From Lunularia cruciata (taxonomy: Eukaryota; Streptophyta; Marchantiopsida; Lunulariales; Lunulariaceae): a stretch of 64,000 nt of DNA. Below are positions 34,641 through 45,163 of the stretch, one piece after another. Below the pieces are notes generated by a model that saw nothing but the letters and a program-made list of their open reading frames with translations, did not search any database and was not told the DNA's origin. Within the stretch, counting starts at the first letter, position 1, and each line of letters opens with the position of its first letter. The stretch lies in contig OX419761.1 of the NCBI GenBank assembly GCA_948567375.1, positions 932,501 through 996,500 of the forward strand. Direction: 5' to 3'. The translations under genes and the position numbers were made by a program.

Positions 34641-36500
34641 CAATAGGGGGCTCAAAATTTCCTACTAGGAATCCTCATTTCTTTGATCATTTTGTTCCAC
34701 AAACTCCATCCGGGCAATTCATCAAGGTCACCAATTCTAAGTGGACATTCAGCAACGTGATGTCCAACTTGGCAACAATAAAAACAACCTCCATTTTGTC
34801 GCAATCTTTCTCTATCTGCTATACCAAGTGGTCTCCGTCAGATAGCATCAATCTCCATTGGTGCTAGTTCTTCCACCCATGTATAGTGTATTGGTAAGCT
34901 TTGTGTAGGTCAAGATCAAGACCAAGTTGTCACAACCAAGGAATCAAAGCGCTCAACCAATTGCATGGCTTCTTCTATGTTTTGCGGTCCTTGCATAGTC
35001 ACCTCCAATTTGGTTTGTGACTTCAATCTCTGCACAAATTGATCAAAAACTTCACTTTCTTGTATATCTGAAATTTGCATGATGATGTTTTGAAATTGTG
35101 TAATGTAGCTCCTTACTAAGCCAATCTACTTCAATTCCGCCAATTTATCTCATGCGGCTTGAGTGGCATTTATAGTTTGAAATTGACCAAGTATTGCATC
35201 CTTGAATTCTGCCCGTGTCAAAATGTATTACTTCGATGACAAGAGAAGAGAGAAAACACAAACTTCACACTCAAACATTCGATGCTCCAAAGGAGCACTT
35301 TCTCTTTATTATATAGACAAAGAGGATCTCCTCCAAAGAAGCTCCACCATAGGATTAGGTACACAGATAGGTGACATATCAGCAAGCTCCACCCTTGGAT
35401 TACTTACTTGGATGGGTGACATGTCAGTTTAAGTCCTATCTAGCTAGTCAAACAAGCTTTGACCGGAGGGAATCTTTTAGGGAATCTTCATGTAAGAGTC
35501 TTAGAATCACGTAAGGTATTGTTGGAAAGCTCTTGACAAGACAAACCAGGGGGGAGGGAAGGCCAAAATTTCCACCATGGGGGGGAGGGGGGAATCTACA
35601 CATTTTCAAGGCCTAATTCATCCGTTTAGGCCTCTGAAATTGCCTTCAAAGATTTTAGGCATATTTTGGTTCCTACTCTATTGGTAGAAGTCCCCTATTG
35701 GTGATACCTCTTTTTGATCTGTTCATCCATCATGTGTAACATCCTTCCAGATGTTACCAAACCAATTCTCACCTTTAAATCATATGTCTAGCTATTGGTT
35801 CTAAGATTCTCAAGGCCATTTCAGTTTCTGCCCTATTAGTAGAAGTACTCTTTTGGTGATACTTCTATCTAATCTCTTTTGACCATCATGTATAAAATCA
35901 TTTTAGATATTACCAAACCAAATTTCACATCTAGATCATATGGCTAGCTCTTGGTATTACACAAAATTGGTGCAACAATCTGTTATTTAGCTTGCTCCAC
36001 TCAAAATTGCCACCAAATTTTTGCCACACTATCCAATTGGCTAGAAACCAAGAGAATTTGTTTCCACTCATCTTGAAGATTGGTAGCTTCAAAGTAACAT
36101 TTGCAATCAAACACTAAATTCTCCACCATGCTCGAAAGATTCTTGCCTTCAAACACCTTGGGTTTTGGAAATCAAATGCAATCTGCTCCATCTTGAATTG
36201 GCGCTCTCTCTATATGTTCTTGTCATTACTGGTCTTGTTCATCCAACAATCAAGTAAGGTGCTCAATTTTTTGCTACATTGTAAGTATAACATCCGATAT
36301 TGTTGCCATAGCTACTCCTCTATCCAACTACTCCCAATTTATCTAGTTGATTAACACATAGATGTAGCATGTCTACCATTCTCCATAAGTTACAATTGGA
36401 TGTATCAAGGGTTCCTTAGACAAGGTGATCATATGCAAAATATTTTGCCCAAAGTGTGAGGTGAGAATTGTGTGAAACAATGCTTGGGTAATATCTAGAT
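34641..36500 (-). pseudogene. CV-1 Gag, split by a J LTR
   Basis: Reverse-strand matches to the CV-2 Gag region: the knuckle CFYCCQVGHHVAEC near 34760-34810, the ATQAA-DKLAELK segment near 35130-35200 and the NPRCLKARIF segment near 36150. Between 35215 and 35967 a J LTR is inserted. Multiple stops. Gag would form the particle and bind RNA through the knuckle. Confidence 0.7.
35224..35961. mobile_element. Solo LTR of family J, TSD CAAAA
   Basis: 738 bp from TGTATTAC to GTATTACA, flanked by perfect CAAAA copies (35219-35223 and 35962-35966). The terminal 8 bp are inverted repeats with one mismatch. Removing it restores the CV Gag sequence GCACCAATTTTGACACGGGC on the reverse strand. A TATA-like 'ttattatatag' near 35305-35315 fits either no orientation or the forward one. 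Superfamily unknown. A partial copy opens the window (1-413). Confidence 0.8.
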
Positions 36501-36566
36501 ATGAAAATCCCAATGGTTTGGCGGAAGTGGATTTGTTGGTCCAAAAATTTCATCCATCCCATTTTT

Positions 36567-36579
36567 GCTCTAATACCAA
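36567..36579 (-). other. Primer-binding site of CV-1
   Basis: The reverse strand reads TTGGTATTAGAGC directly after the LTR end CTTTTACA, one mismatch from the TGGTATCAGAGC site in CV-2, complementary to the 3' end of initiator-Met tRNA. Confidence 0.8.
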
Positions 36580-36981
36580 TGTAAAAGACCAAGACTGAGG
36601 AGAGAAATAGGAGAATGGAAGCTCACATTATGATACTAGAATGAGAGAAAACTCCAAATGCCTAGCATAAGCTTTGGCTTTGGTATTTATAGGTAGCATA
36701 CAAGGCACTTGAGAAGCTTTTCAAGAAGCTTCCTTGAGCCGCTTTCTTAGAGTGCAAGCCAAGTTAACCAAGAAGCTTTTCAAGAAGCTTCCTTCTAGAA
36801 GCCGTGCAAGCTAAGCTAGTTGGAAGCTTGTAGAAGCTTCCTTCTAGAAGCTACTTACTTGAGGTGCAAGCTAAGCTAGCCGAGAAGCTTCCTAAGAAGC
36901 TTCCTAGATACTTCTAGAATATTCTAGGCTAATTTTTCTAATTTGCTACTTCATTAGCCCTACTAACTCCATATTGTTACA
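36580..36981 (-). repeat. 5' LTR of CV-1, with heat-shock-like modules
   Basis: 402 bp; forward-strand ends TGTAAAAGACC and TTGTTACA. TATA (reverse of 'tatttata', 36685-36692) is followed on its upstream side (36709-36900) by repeated GAAGCTTC and TTCTAGAA palindromes. It resembles the CV-2 LTR at 49456-49881. Confidence 0.88.
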
Positions 36982-36986
36982 ATTAC

Positions 36987-37480
36987 ACAACCCAAAGGGT
37001 ATTTGATTATAAGCAAAAGTGCCCCAATCGGTAGTGAATGTAGTTTTGTCCTTATCTTCTTCTTGGATGGATACTTGATTACATCCTTAAAATCCATCAA
37101 GAAATCTGTAACAAGGATGACCAACTACTTGGTCCAAAATTGTATCAATGAAAGGCAAGAGATGATGATCCTTTCTTGTGACTGCATTCAACTTGCAAAA
37201 ATCTTGGCACACTCAAATCTTCCCAGTCTTCTTCGTTGGAATAATGAAAATGGGGGAGACCCACTCATTGCTTAAGATAGGAAAGCTTATTTTAGCTCCT
37301 AAGTTCTTATCAATTTCATCTTTTACCAAGAGCAAGTACTTTGGGTTCAGGCAATACTATCTAGAACTATGCCAAACCGGAATTGCATCTTCAACCAAAT
37401 CAATCCGGTGTTCTCCAAATTTTTGTGGAATATCTAGTAGTTGATCAATAGAGCATCAAAATACATCCTAGTACTCTATA
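36987..37480 (-). pseudogene. LX-1 RT, N-terminal half
   Basis: The reverse strand encodes WVSPIFIIPTKKTGK, FCKLNAVTRKDHHLLPFID, LDQVVGH, then TTFTTDWGTFAYNQIPFGL, which joins CNAPATF at 22532 once CV-1 is removed. The WGTFAYN...PFGLCNAPATFQ context is typical of Tat/Athila-branch RT. Several stops. Confidence 0.82.
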
Positions 37481-37599
37481 AATAGGGCAATTTATCCTGC
37501 AACTCTTCCGAGGTGAGTGTCTTTGAAATCTTCAAAAAAAAAATTTTAGTCAAGTTGACATCTTGATAGTCATTGGGATTAATGGCTCCATCTACGTGA

Positions 37600-38965
37600 C
37601 TGACTTGGCTTAACCCAAGTCAAATTGTAGTCAATCCGCCTTCTCCAAGATTTTTTTCACCCAAGGCAATGTCATATGGGTCTTTGCCTTCAACTTCTAC
37701 CTTGTAGCATTCCAAGTAATTCACTTGGACTTCATCTTTAGAGTCGTCTAAAGACAAAGACAATGAATCCTCATATTCTTCTTCATCTTCATCTTCATCT
37801 TCTGATGAAGTGGTCTCCCCAAGATGGAGAATCTTTGTCCAACTCACTATCACCAACTTCTGATCTTTGGACAAGATGTCTGTGAACCTTAGCTTTTGCA
37901 GGTGCTAATCCATAATAACATGAGCATTGTACAACCAAGGTCTTCTAATCAAGAGCGAGTAACCAGTTTTGGTTATTGGTTGCAACACAATGTAGTTTAA
38001 CTTGAAGGGTACTCCTCCAATGATTGTAGTAATATTTGGTAGGTAGTCTCCTAGTTTGATCCACAAATTTCAAAATTTGGGGTGTTGGTTCAAACATAGT
38101 ATATCCCAATCAATGTGCAATGTCTTTTATCATGACATTCACACCCAACCCCAAATCAATGCGTATGGAGGTGATCATGGAGCCTTTTTCTCTACATCCA
38201 CTTCAAGAGATCCCAAATCTTCTTGTTCAATATGATAAATTGTAGGTAAGTCTTTCTTGGTCATCGCCTTTAATTTCTTGAGGGCTGAACTCAACTGCTT
38301 CTTATATAGCTTATTGTCCTCCCACAATTGCTTAAATGTGATGTTAGCACTCATAGATACCAAATTTGCCACAATATTGTATTGAAGGACTCCTTTTAAC
38401 TTCACCTTCTTCACCTGTCTTTGGGTCCAAAGTCTCTCCCCATTCAAATTGGACTTTAGGGCTCTTCAAGATGGTGACCAAAGTATTGGTGGTCTTGACC
38501 CAAAGTTCTTTGGGTTTGCCCACCTCAACTTGGATTAGATCCTTCACTTTGTATCTGATATCCACCAAAAACACAAGAGGCTTCATCTTCTTACCCTCCT
38601 CCAAACTCATCTCTCGAGTTCTTTGTACTACTGTGTTGATTATTTTTTGCAAAGCTTTAGCTTTAGCTTTTGCTAGAATTTTTTCCTCCTTGGCAGAAAG
38701 AATAGCTTTTGGGTGCAGTCTCTTTGCCTTTCATGAAGACAAAGTAGTACTTGCTTCTTTGGGATCACACTTCTTCTTACCTAAGCATGTCTCAACCTTC
38801 AACATTTCAAGGTTTGGCCATTCACCTTCAAAAGCTAGACTCCCTTCTTGAGATGTCTTCTCCTCAAGTGTTATACAATTGATATTTGTATCCCCTTTCA
38901 ACTGAAGTGCAACACGCTCAGCTAGAGCATGTACATAGTTCACAAGCCGCTTTGGGTTTGGTGGT
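37600..38965 (-). pseudogene. LX-1 protease region and Gag-PR linker
   Basis: Open pieces on the reverse strand: PNPKRLVNYVHALAERVALQ (38900s), the Lys-rich region 38344-38652, a segment with DLGLGVNVMIKDIAH near 38140-38160 (retropepsin active site of the Athila DLG type) and an acidic stretch at 37620-37874. Stops and shifts separate them. The region is interrupted upstream by the LX-f LTR at 38966. Confidence 0.65.
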
Positions 38966-40877
38966 TGTGACAACCTGGCAAATATCACTTTTGCGGTAAT
39001 CGGGTCAGTAAAGTTCGTTCCCGCAGAGATACTATCCAGAATTGGTCAAATACAAAGTCAAAAGTCACAATCTCAGTTCTTCTTGGTTTCTTCTTTAATC
39101 TCTCAGGTAGAAACTACACCCAAAAGAGAGTAACAAGCTCACAATCTTGACAACTTGTCACAAATACGCACATACATAATCACAACATAGCAAATTTTGT
39201 CCAAACAACTCTTGATTGTGATGATTTAGATTCTTCCAACGACGGCACTTCACTGCAAAGACCAATTTTGCCTCAGAATTGTGTTCCACCCCTCCACTAA
39301 AGGCACAACTTCCTCGATCAAAATTGCTTCACATCAACTTTGTGTTGCACTCACCAATGCAAAATACTACCAACACTACAATTCTTCTTAGATCTGTCAA
39401 GGCATTGCTCCGATGCACTTCACTCAGGATCAAACACATAGAACAAAGATCAAGGCTGCAGATTCCAACATCCACAAACACACTGACTTGCTCTTCGGAA
39501 TTCTCCACACACTCACAAACACAAACACAAAATTGATAATCAGAATTAAGCTTAAGCGACGAGTACTGAGAATAGCACTTCACTTTATCTATCTTCAGAA
39601 ATATGAATACTGAATAACATCGTACTGCGAATGCTCCACTTAAATACTGAAGCAAACGGCAGACTTGCCTACCTAGGCACCGCTTCCTAACATCTCTTCC
39701 TACCTGCAGATCCCAAGTGATAGTCTATCTCTTCATATCTACCTCTTCCTATCTCAAAATCAACACTTATCCCGATCCGATGACTACCTCATCATTGGCT
39801 TCCAAACCCGATGATCTTCTTAATACTTCTCCTTCTTCGGGTTTAGCTGATTCTACCAAGTCCTTCACTAATTCTACTACTTCTACACTACAATCTACAA
39901 TTGAGCTCATGGGTAATCCATTTACATCCTTATCTCTTGACCCACTCTTCTCTAATGTGTCAATCAGCAAGTCCGATGACACCTGAATTCCTACTTCTAC
40001 AACATCATGTCTAATTACAATTAATTCTTTTGCTAATTCTACTATATCCTCATCACAAATTGTAATTGAAAGCATGGGTACACTATCTATGCCTTCAATT
40101 TGTAATCCACTTTCCCCTAATCACTCATGTTACTGATCCAAAGACACTTACAATCTGATCTTGCACTTTGGGTTTATTCACTATTGCTACTTCTCCTTCA
40201 ATTCTTGTTCCATCTTCAATTGGAACTGAAATTGATGTCATGGGTATCCTAGCTATCTATTCTTTCTCTATCATAATTCTCTCTAATGCCTCTGACCATA
40301 TTCCCGAAGTCATCTTTGTTGCACTCCAAGGTCGGACTATCTTAGATACAGTCATCATCGTCTTAGCAAAGAAGCTTCTAAGCCAAAGTTGTGTAAACTT
40401 GAAGTCCTAAGACTGAAGTCTAAAGACCAAAGTCCGAAGTCCGAAGTCCGAAGTCCAAAGACCAAAGTCTCAAGTCCGAAGTTCAAAGTCTGAAGACACT
40501 AAACTACTTTGTACAATTACCTCCAAAACTTCAAATACTTGTAACTTCTTCTACAGACCTCCAAACTTTACGATTTTGGTGGCAACGAAAAGCCCTGAAC
40601 GAGATGCTTCCAATGAGATATAGCACGTTTGATTTGAACTTGTGAACATTGAGATATAGCCCCCACAAGAATCTCGACCTGTAATTTCCATTTCTCCTTT
40701 GGGTTTGCCCTCTTTCAATCATGGCTGAGTCCTTCTTCATCGGACACAAAGTCGACTTCTTCAAGCTTGATCAAAATACAAATTTCCTCTCATTTCTTCT
40801 CCATTTGGGTTCAATTTGGTTTCAGCAAGGCACTTCTTTTTCAAAACTCGTCGAAAATGAAAAATGTGGGTACCACA
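38966..40877 (-). mobile_element. LX-f: short solo LTR in LX-1 Gag
   Basis: 1,912 bp; forward-strand ends TGTGACAACC and GGGTACCACA; flanks GTGGT (38961-38965) and ATGGT (40878-40882) give a TSD with one transition. Only the ORF tail is present (39767-40075). It contains a striking run of 7-bp repeats at 40405-40500. Confidence 0.85.
40405..40500. repeat. Heptamer array (AAGTCYR)n in LX-f
   Basis: Successive 7-bp units of the AAGTCCG, AAGTCTA and AAGACCA type, with three perfect AAGTCCG copies in a row near 40433-40455. A related array on the opposite strand lies in LX-h (45545-45605, CTTCGGA/CTTTGGA). It lies in U3, upstream of the TATA box. Confidence 0.8.
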
Positions 40878-42770
40878 ATGGTTGGGGGCACTAATTTCCA
40901 ATATGACTTGATCCTTTACATTTCCACACAACAAAACATACCCAATTTGCCATTTTGGCTCCGGACAGTTTGGAAACCAATGTCTCATCAAGCCACAATT
41001 ATAGAAAGCACCTAGTGCAACATTTTGAGGCCTATTTTTGCCAGCTATAGGTGGTCTTTGTTAGGGAGCATTGTTGTTGTACTCCCTTGGTCCATACCTT
41101 GGACTTGATATGATATGCTTGCCTGAGGCTGTACCTCTTGGGTTTGGTACATTACCCCGTCTTCCTCACTTTGATCCCAACTTGGAACCCAATCAATTTG
41201 TTGCACTAGAAATGTAGTGCGGGTTAAACACTCCGTATCAGCATGGCTGGATTTGCCACATGCAGTGCGGGTTAAACACTCCATATCAGCATGGCTGGAT
41301 TTGCCACATGCAGTGCACCATACATTTGGTCTACCAAATGAAGGAGGTTTTCTTTAATCCTTAACCCCAATCATTTGGATCTTGAAATTTGCAAACTCTT
41401 TGATAAGAGTCTCCAGCTTTTGATCTGCCTTATTTACAATCTTTGCTGGAGGTGTTATTGGCTTCTTTCCTCTATGTCTTTGTATTCTCCTTGGCTTTGA
41501 ATCTTCTTTGGATTCCAAAGAAGAACTTGAAGACGTGAAGGATTCTTCCAAATAAGGAGATGTACGACAAGAAGCTCTTCTTTTGGGCTTCTTACCTTTC
41601 TTCTCCCTATTTCTTTGGTTATTGGGCAAGTGAGAGTGAGCCACCTCATATTGAGCAACATGTTTGAGGACCTTGTCCAAGGAAGTTACATTCCTCTCCT
41701 TGGCAAAGATACAAATCTCTGGTGAGAGTACTCCAAGAAACCAAGTAATGGCTTGGGCATCAGAGTAACCCACCACACCAGATTGCTTTAGGACACGATT
41801 CAAAAGGGCCATGAACTGCTCAAAGTAGTCTCTCAACTTCTCCTTCTTTCCTTTGTCCAAATCATTGAGTGCTACAAAGACACTCATATCATAATAACCT
41901 CATGGAATTGTTCTAGAAGCCATTTTTCAAGTCTACCCAATTGGCTTGTGTGAACCTCTTCTGGGTTACATGTGTATACCAACTCCGGGCTTTCTTTTGG
42001 AGTAGACTTCAAAAAATGCATAGACAATCCGCAAAGTCATATTCCTTGTTGGCAAAGGAAATGACTTGAAATTCTTTGATGAATTTGTTAGGGTCTTTGT
42101 CTTGTTCTATCCCCTTGTACTTTTGGTAGGCGTGTCAAGGTTCAAGTAACAAAGTCATTCTTGGGCTTTGAGGAATTGGCTAGGGTAAGGTTGAACTTGA
42201 TGGACCCAAGGAACTGGTTGGCATTGATGTTGTGTTGATAGCCCAAGGGTTCTAATTAGTCAAGTTCAAAGTTGGGTCTTTGTCAACAAATTCTTCTTCT
42301 CTGATGGTGTCGACTTCGACTAGAAATGGAGTAAGAGGTTCAACACTTTCAGAGTGCTCTTGGAAATTCCTCCAAGCCAACTAAGGAATTGTTCATAAGA
42401 GATATTGGCACTCTTCTTCCATTAAGATTTGTGTTGTCTTTTTATGAATGAATTTCTTTATAAACTTGACCTCCTTTTACAACTTTAGGGGAAGTCGGTG
42501 TACTAGGTCACAACGAGTATGTTTGCCCCCTTGAGTCTTTCTTCTTCTTGGAAGCTGGAAATAAGAAATATCCTTGCCACCCACCTATGTGTTTCTTTTG
42601 TTCAAGTTCTTGCAAGGCTTCTTGAACTTTGTGAAGAAGTTGAAAATCCAATGCCTCTTGTTTGGTTTTGTCAAAAGTAGATTGGATCTTTTGGCATTCT
42701 TCTTCTTCATAGTGCAAAATTCATCTTTGAATTCTCTCTCTTCCCATTGTTCTCTCAATGTAGACATTTA
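40878..42770 (-). pseudogene. LX-1 Gag
   Basis: Reverse-strand pieces in order: N-terminal coil with QEALDFQLLHKVQEALQELE (42508-42717); a worn stretch; the capsid-like part 41887-41354 with KEKLRDYFEQFMALLNRVLK and AITWFLGVLSPEICIFAKER, followed by a basic and serine-rich region; tandem zinc-knuckle units at 41216-41320; and a last Cys/His stretch CGLMRHWFPNC near 40960. This is the particle protein of the LX element. It starts about 60 bp after the primer-binding site. Multiple stops. Confidence 0.75.
41216..41320 (-). repeat. 48-bp tandem duplication of a zinc knuckle
   Basis: Two 48-bp units plus a stub. On the reverse strand the first unit encodes CTACGKSSHADMEC, a perfect CX2CX4HX4C knuckle. 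The second encodes the same but with the first Cys changed to Arg (RTACGKSSHADTEC). Confidence 0.85.
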
Positions 42771-42829
42771 GATTGGTTCCAAACCCAGTTTAAAATTTGG
42801 CTTCATATTCTTCCACTTTCAAGATTTGT

Positions 42830-42849
42830 ATCCCTGACAATGGTGCCAA
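42830..42849 (-). other. Primer-binding site of LX-1, tRNA-Asp-like
   Basis: A few bases after the LTR end the reverse strand reads TTGGCACCATTGTCAGGGAT, a worn form of TGGCGCCGTTGCCGGGGA, the tRNA-Asp site used by Athila/Tat elements. Differences are mostly transitions at CpG or CpNpG. Confidence 0.7.
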
Positions 42850-42855
42850 TAATCA

Positions 42856-44287
42856 TGTGAAAACCTAGCAAATATCACTTTTGTGGTAATCAAGTAAGTA
42901 AAGTTTGTTCTCATAGAGATACAAGTCAGAAATATCCAAATATGAAGCAAAGTAACCAAATTAGTCCATCTTGGTTGCATCTTTAATCTCTCAGGTAGAA
43001 ACCACACCCAAAAGAGAGTAACAAGCATTGACTCTCACTCTCATCACAAATAAACACTCCGTAATCACAAATCCTTCAAATCTTTCCAAACAATCTTGAT
43101 CATGATGATTAAGTCCCTCCCAAAAATGGCTACTTCACTACAAAACAACTTTGCCACAGAATTGCATTCCACCCCTCCATTGAAGGCACAACTTTCTTGA
43201 TCAAAATTGCTCCAAATAAACTCACCGCTGCATTGTCAAATGCAAAATAGTAACAACACTACAATTCTTCTCAGATCTATCAAGGCATTGCTTTGATTGC
43301 TATCCACTCAGGATCAAACACACATAATGGAATTAGAGATGTAGAATCCAACATCAAACACTCAACATCCAACATCAAACACTCAAAATTGCACTTCAAA
43401 TTTCTTCCAACACTCACAAACACACACACAGAATTCATACTTGGAATTAAGCTCAAGCAACAAGCACTAAGATCAGCCCTTTGCTTTATCTATTTTCAAG
43501 AATATGAATACTGAACAACACAAAATTGCAAATGCCTCCTTTAAATAGTAAAGCAATTGATAGTTACTAACAAAATATTGTTCTGCAACAACTCTACCAA
43601 CCTGCAAATCCAAAATGACAATGCACTTCTTCAAATCTGCCTCTTCATATCTCAAATCTGTTTCTAATCCAATCCAATGTCAACCTCAACTTTGGCTTCC
43701 AAACCCAATGATCCTCCTATCACTTCTCCTTCTTCAGGTCTCTCTAATTCCACAACATCCTCAATTTTTTCTACAACTTCTTCACTCTGAACTACAAGTT
43801 TGCTAATGGGTAACCTTTCTATCTCTTTATCTCCCAACCCACTCTTCTTTAATATCTCTAATATCTAATGTCTCTTGATCCGAAGACACCTGCACTCCTA
43901 CTTTTACTACTTTGGACTTCTTTTCTAACTTTATCTCAAAACAAAGTCTATCCAAGTCTAATCTAATGAGATCTAATCTGAGATAGACACTGTCTCTTAC
44001 CTCTAACATTTTCCTTGCTACATGGTCTTGTAGACAAATCATAAGATTATTCAACTCCATGTCCTTTGCCTTCCTCTTCCTTGTCTCCTACACCAACAAC
44101 TTCAACTCATGTAGTCTTTCTTCTTCTAACTTTCCTTCAACTTCATTACTAAGCAGTGCCCTCAACTTGTTTACCACAGCTCCCACTGCATCCAACTCCA
44201 CAAAGAGTTGTACTTTCTCTTTTTTCTCTCCTCTTCTAGCTCATTGTGATACATCTTCAACTTGTCTTTGAATTCAGCCTTCATTGT
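42856..44287 (-). repeat. 5' LTR of LX-1, 3' part only
   Basis: Begins (forward strand) with TGTGAAAACC, the R-U5 end of the LTR, and contains the tail and part of the coil of the LTR-borne ORF (43690-44287). At 44288 a forward LX LTR interrupts it; the rest lies outside the window. Confidence 0.82.
43690..44287 (-). pseudogene. LTR-borne ORF tail in the LX-1 5' LTR
   Basis: The reverse strand encodes KAEFKDKLKMYHNELEEERKK, LEVRDSVYLRLDLIRLDLDRL and VVKVGVQVSSDQE, the coil end and tail of the LX LTR protein. It is present in both LTRs of LX-1, as expected for an LTR-resident gene. Broken by a stop-rich segment and cut at 44287. Confidence 0.7.
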
Positions 44288-45163
44288 TGTGGTACTTACA
44301 TTTTTTGTTTTGTTTTGTTTTGTTAAAGTTTTGAAGAAGAAGTGTATTGAGGAAGCCAAATTACAAAGGAAGAATGGACTTATGTGTGTTTGGAGTAAAC
44401 TTGAAGAAGTTGACCTTGGGTCCCAAACCAAAAGTACTTGGATGGTGTTACAAAGAGACAAATCCAAAGAAGGGCGTCTTTGGAATGGGAAGCAAAGGTC
44501 AATACAAAGATGGTGTAACAACCTCTCTACATGTCAAGCCAGGCAAGAAAGTACACTTCAAGAAACAATGGAGGTAGGAGACAAATACCTTGACATTGAC
44601 AAGAAACCAACATGCAAAAGAAGTGGGAGTCTATTTTTAAATCAACTAAAGAATGATTACGCTTCAAAGTACTATAAATTTGCAATTGCACAAAGGGAAA
44701 TCAAACATGTCAAGTAGATATTCTATTCCTTTGAGTAGTTGCCTTCCATTAATGCATGTCAAGAAGCCAATTGAGAGTGAAATGTTCCAAAGTCCATAAG
44801 GGGTTAGGGTGTCACATCCAAGAGGGAATAATCTTCTAGTGCCAAAGATTTGGAGAGCAAATCATGGCAAAGAAGACTAAGAACACACTCACAATGAGGA
44901 GTTTCACAATTTGGCAATTAAATTGTCATAGTTAGGATCAAAATCTTGAATAGACTTTGGATTACATTCTTGGCATGGAATTGGAATTTCAATTTTCCAA
45001 GCATCATGGTAGAAATAGCTGCCAATAACTATGAGGAAGGCCCTAAAGTTATGGAGAAGAGAGGAAATCCGGGTTGATGGACTGAGTTGGATTGGAGGTT
45101 AGTATTGGAGAAGGAAGCAAGAGAGGCAATTGGGATCACCTTTTGTAGGAAGTGTGACGCTAT

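Larger units (their letters stand above)
22533..36981 (-). mobile_element. CV-1: full-length chromovirus, nested
   Basis: The ends are a 3' LTR (22533-22898) and a 5' LTR (36580-36981), flanked by the perfect TSD ATTAC (22528-22532 and 36982-36986). From high to low: 5' LTR, PBS (initiator-Met type), Gag with CCHC knuckle, PR, RT, RH, IN with chromodomain, PPT, 3' LTR. Nested inside are a J LTR, an MG solo LTR carrying an LX LTR, and another long LX LTR. Removing these restores gene order and leaves about 5.5 kb, normal for a chromovirus. It inserted in the RT of LX-1. All genes are decayed. Confidence 0.9.
12709..44287 (-). mobile_element. LX-1: LX gypsy element (Tat/Athila-like), interrupted
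   Basis: Read from high to low coordinates: partial 5' LTR (42856-44287), tRNA-Asp-like primer site (42830-42849), Gag, PR, RT, RH, IN, polypurine tract (16502-16515), 3' LTR (12709-16501). Removing nested insertions (17084-18933, 19050-20960, 22533-36981, 38966-40877) rejoins the RT and IN frames and leaves about 6.2 kb of internal DNA between 3.8-kb LTRs. The far half of the 5' LTR lies beyond the forward LX insertion at 44288, outside the window, so the TSD (GCAAT on the left) cannot be checked. DLG in PR, FIDD in RT and the PBS fit the Tat/Athila branch. No chromodomain is seen. All genes are decayed. Confidence 0.85.

Noticed and set aside
40405-40500. CRISPR-like array
   Set aside because: Units of 7 bp without spacers, inside a plant LTR; simple tandem repeat.
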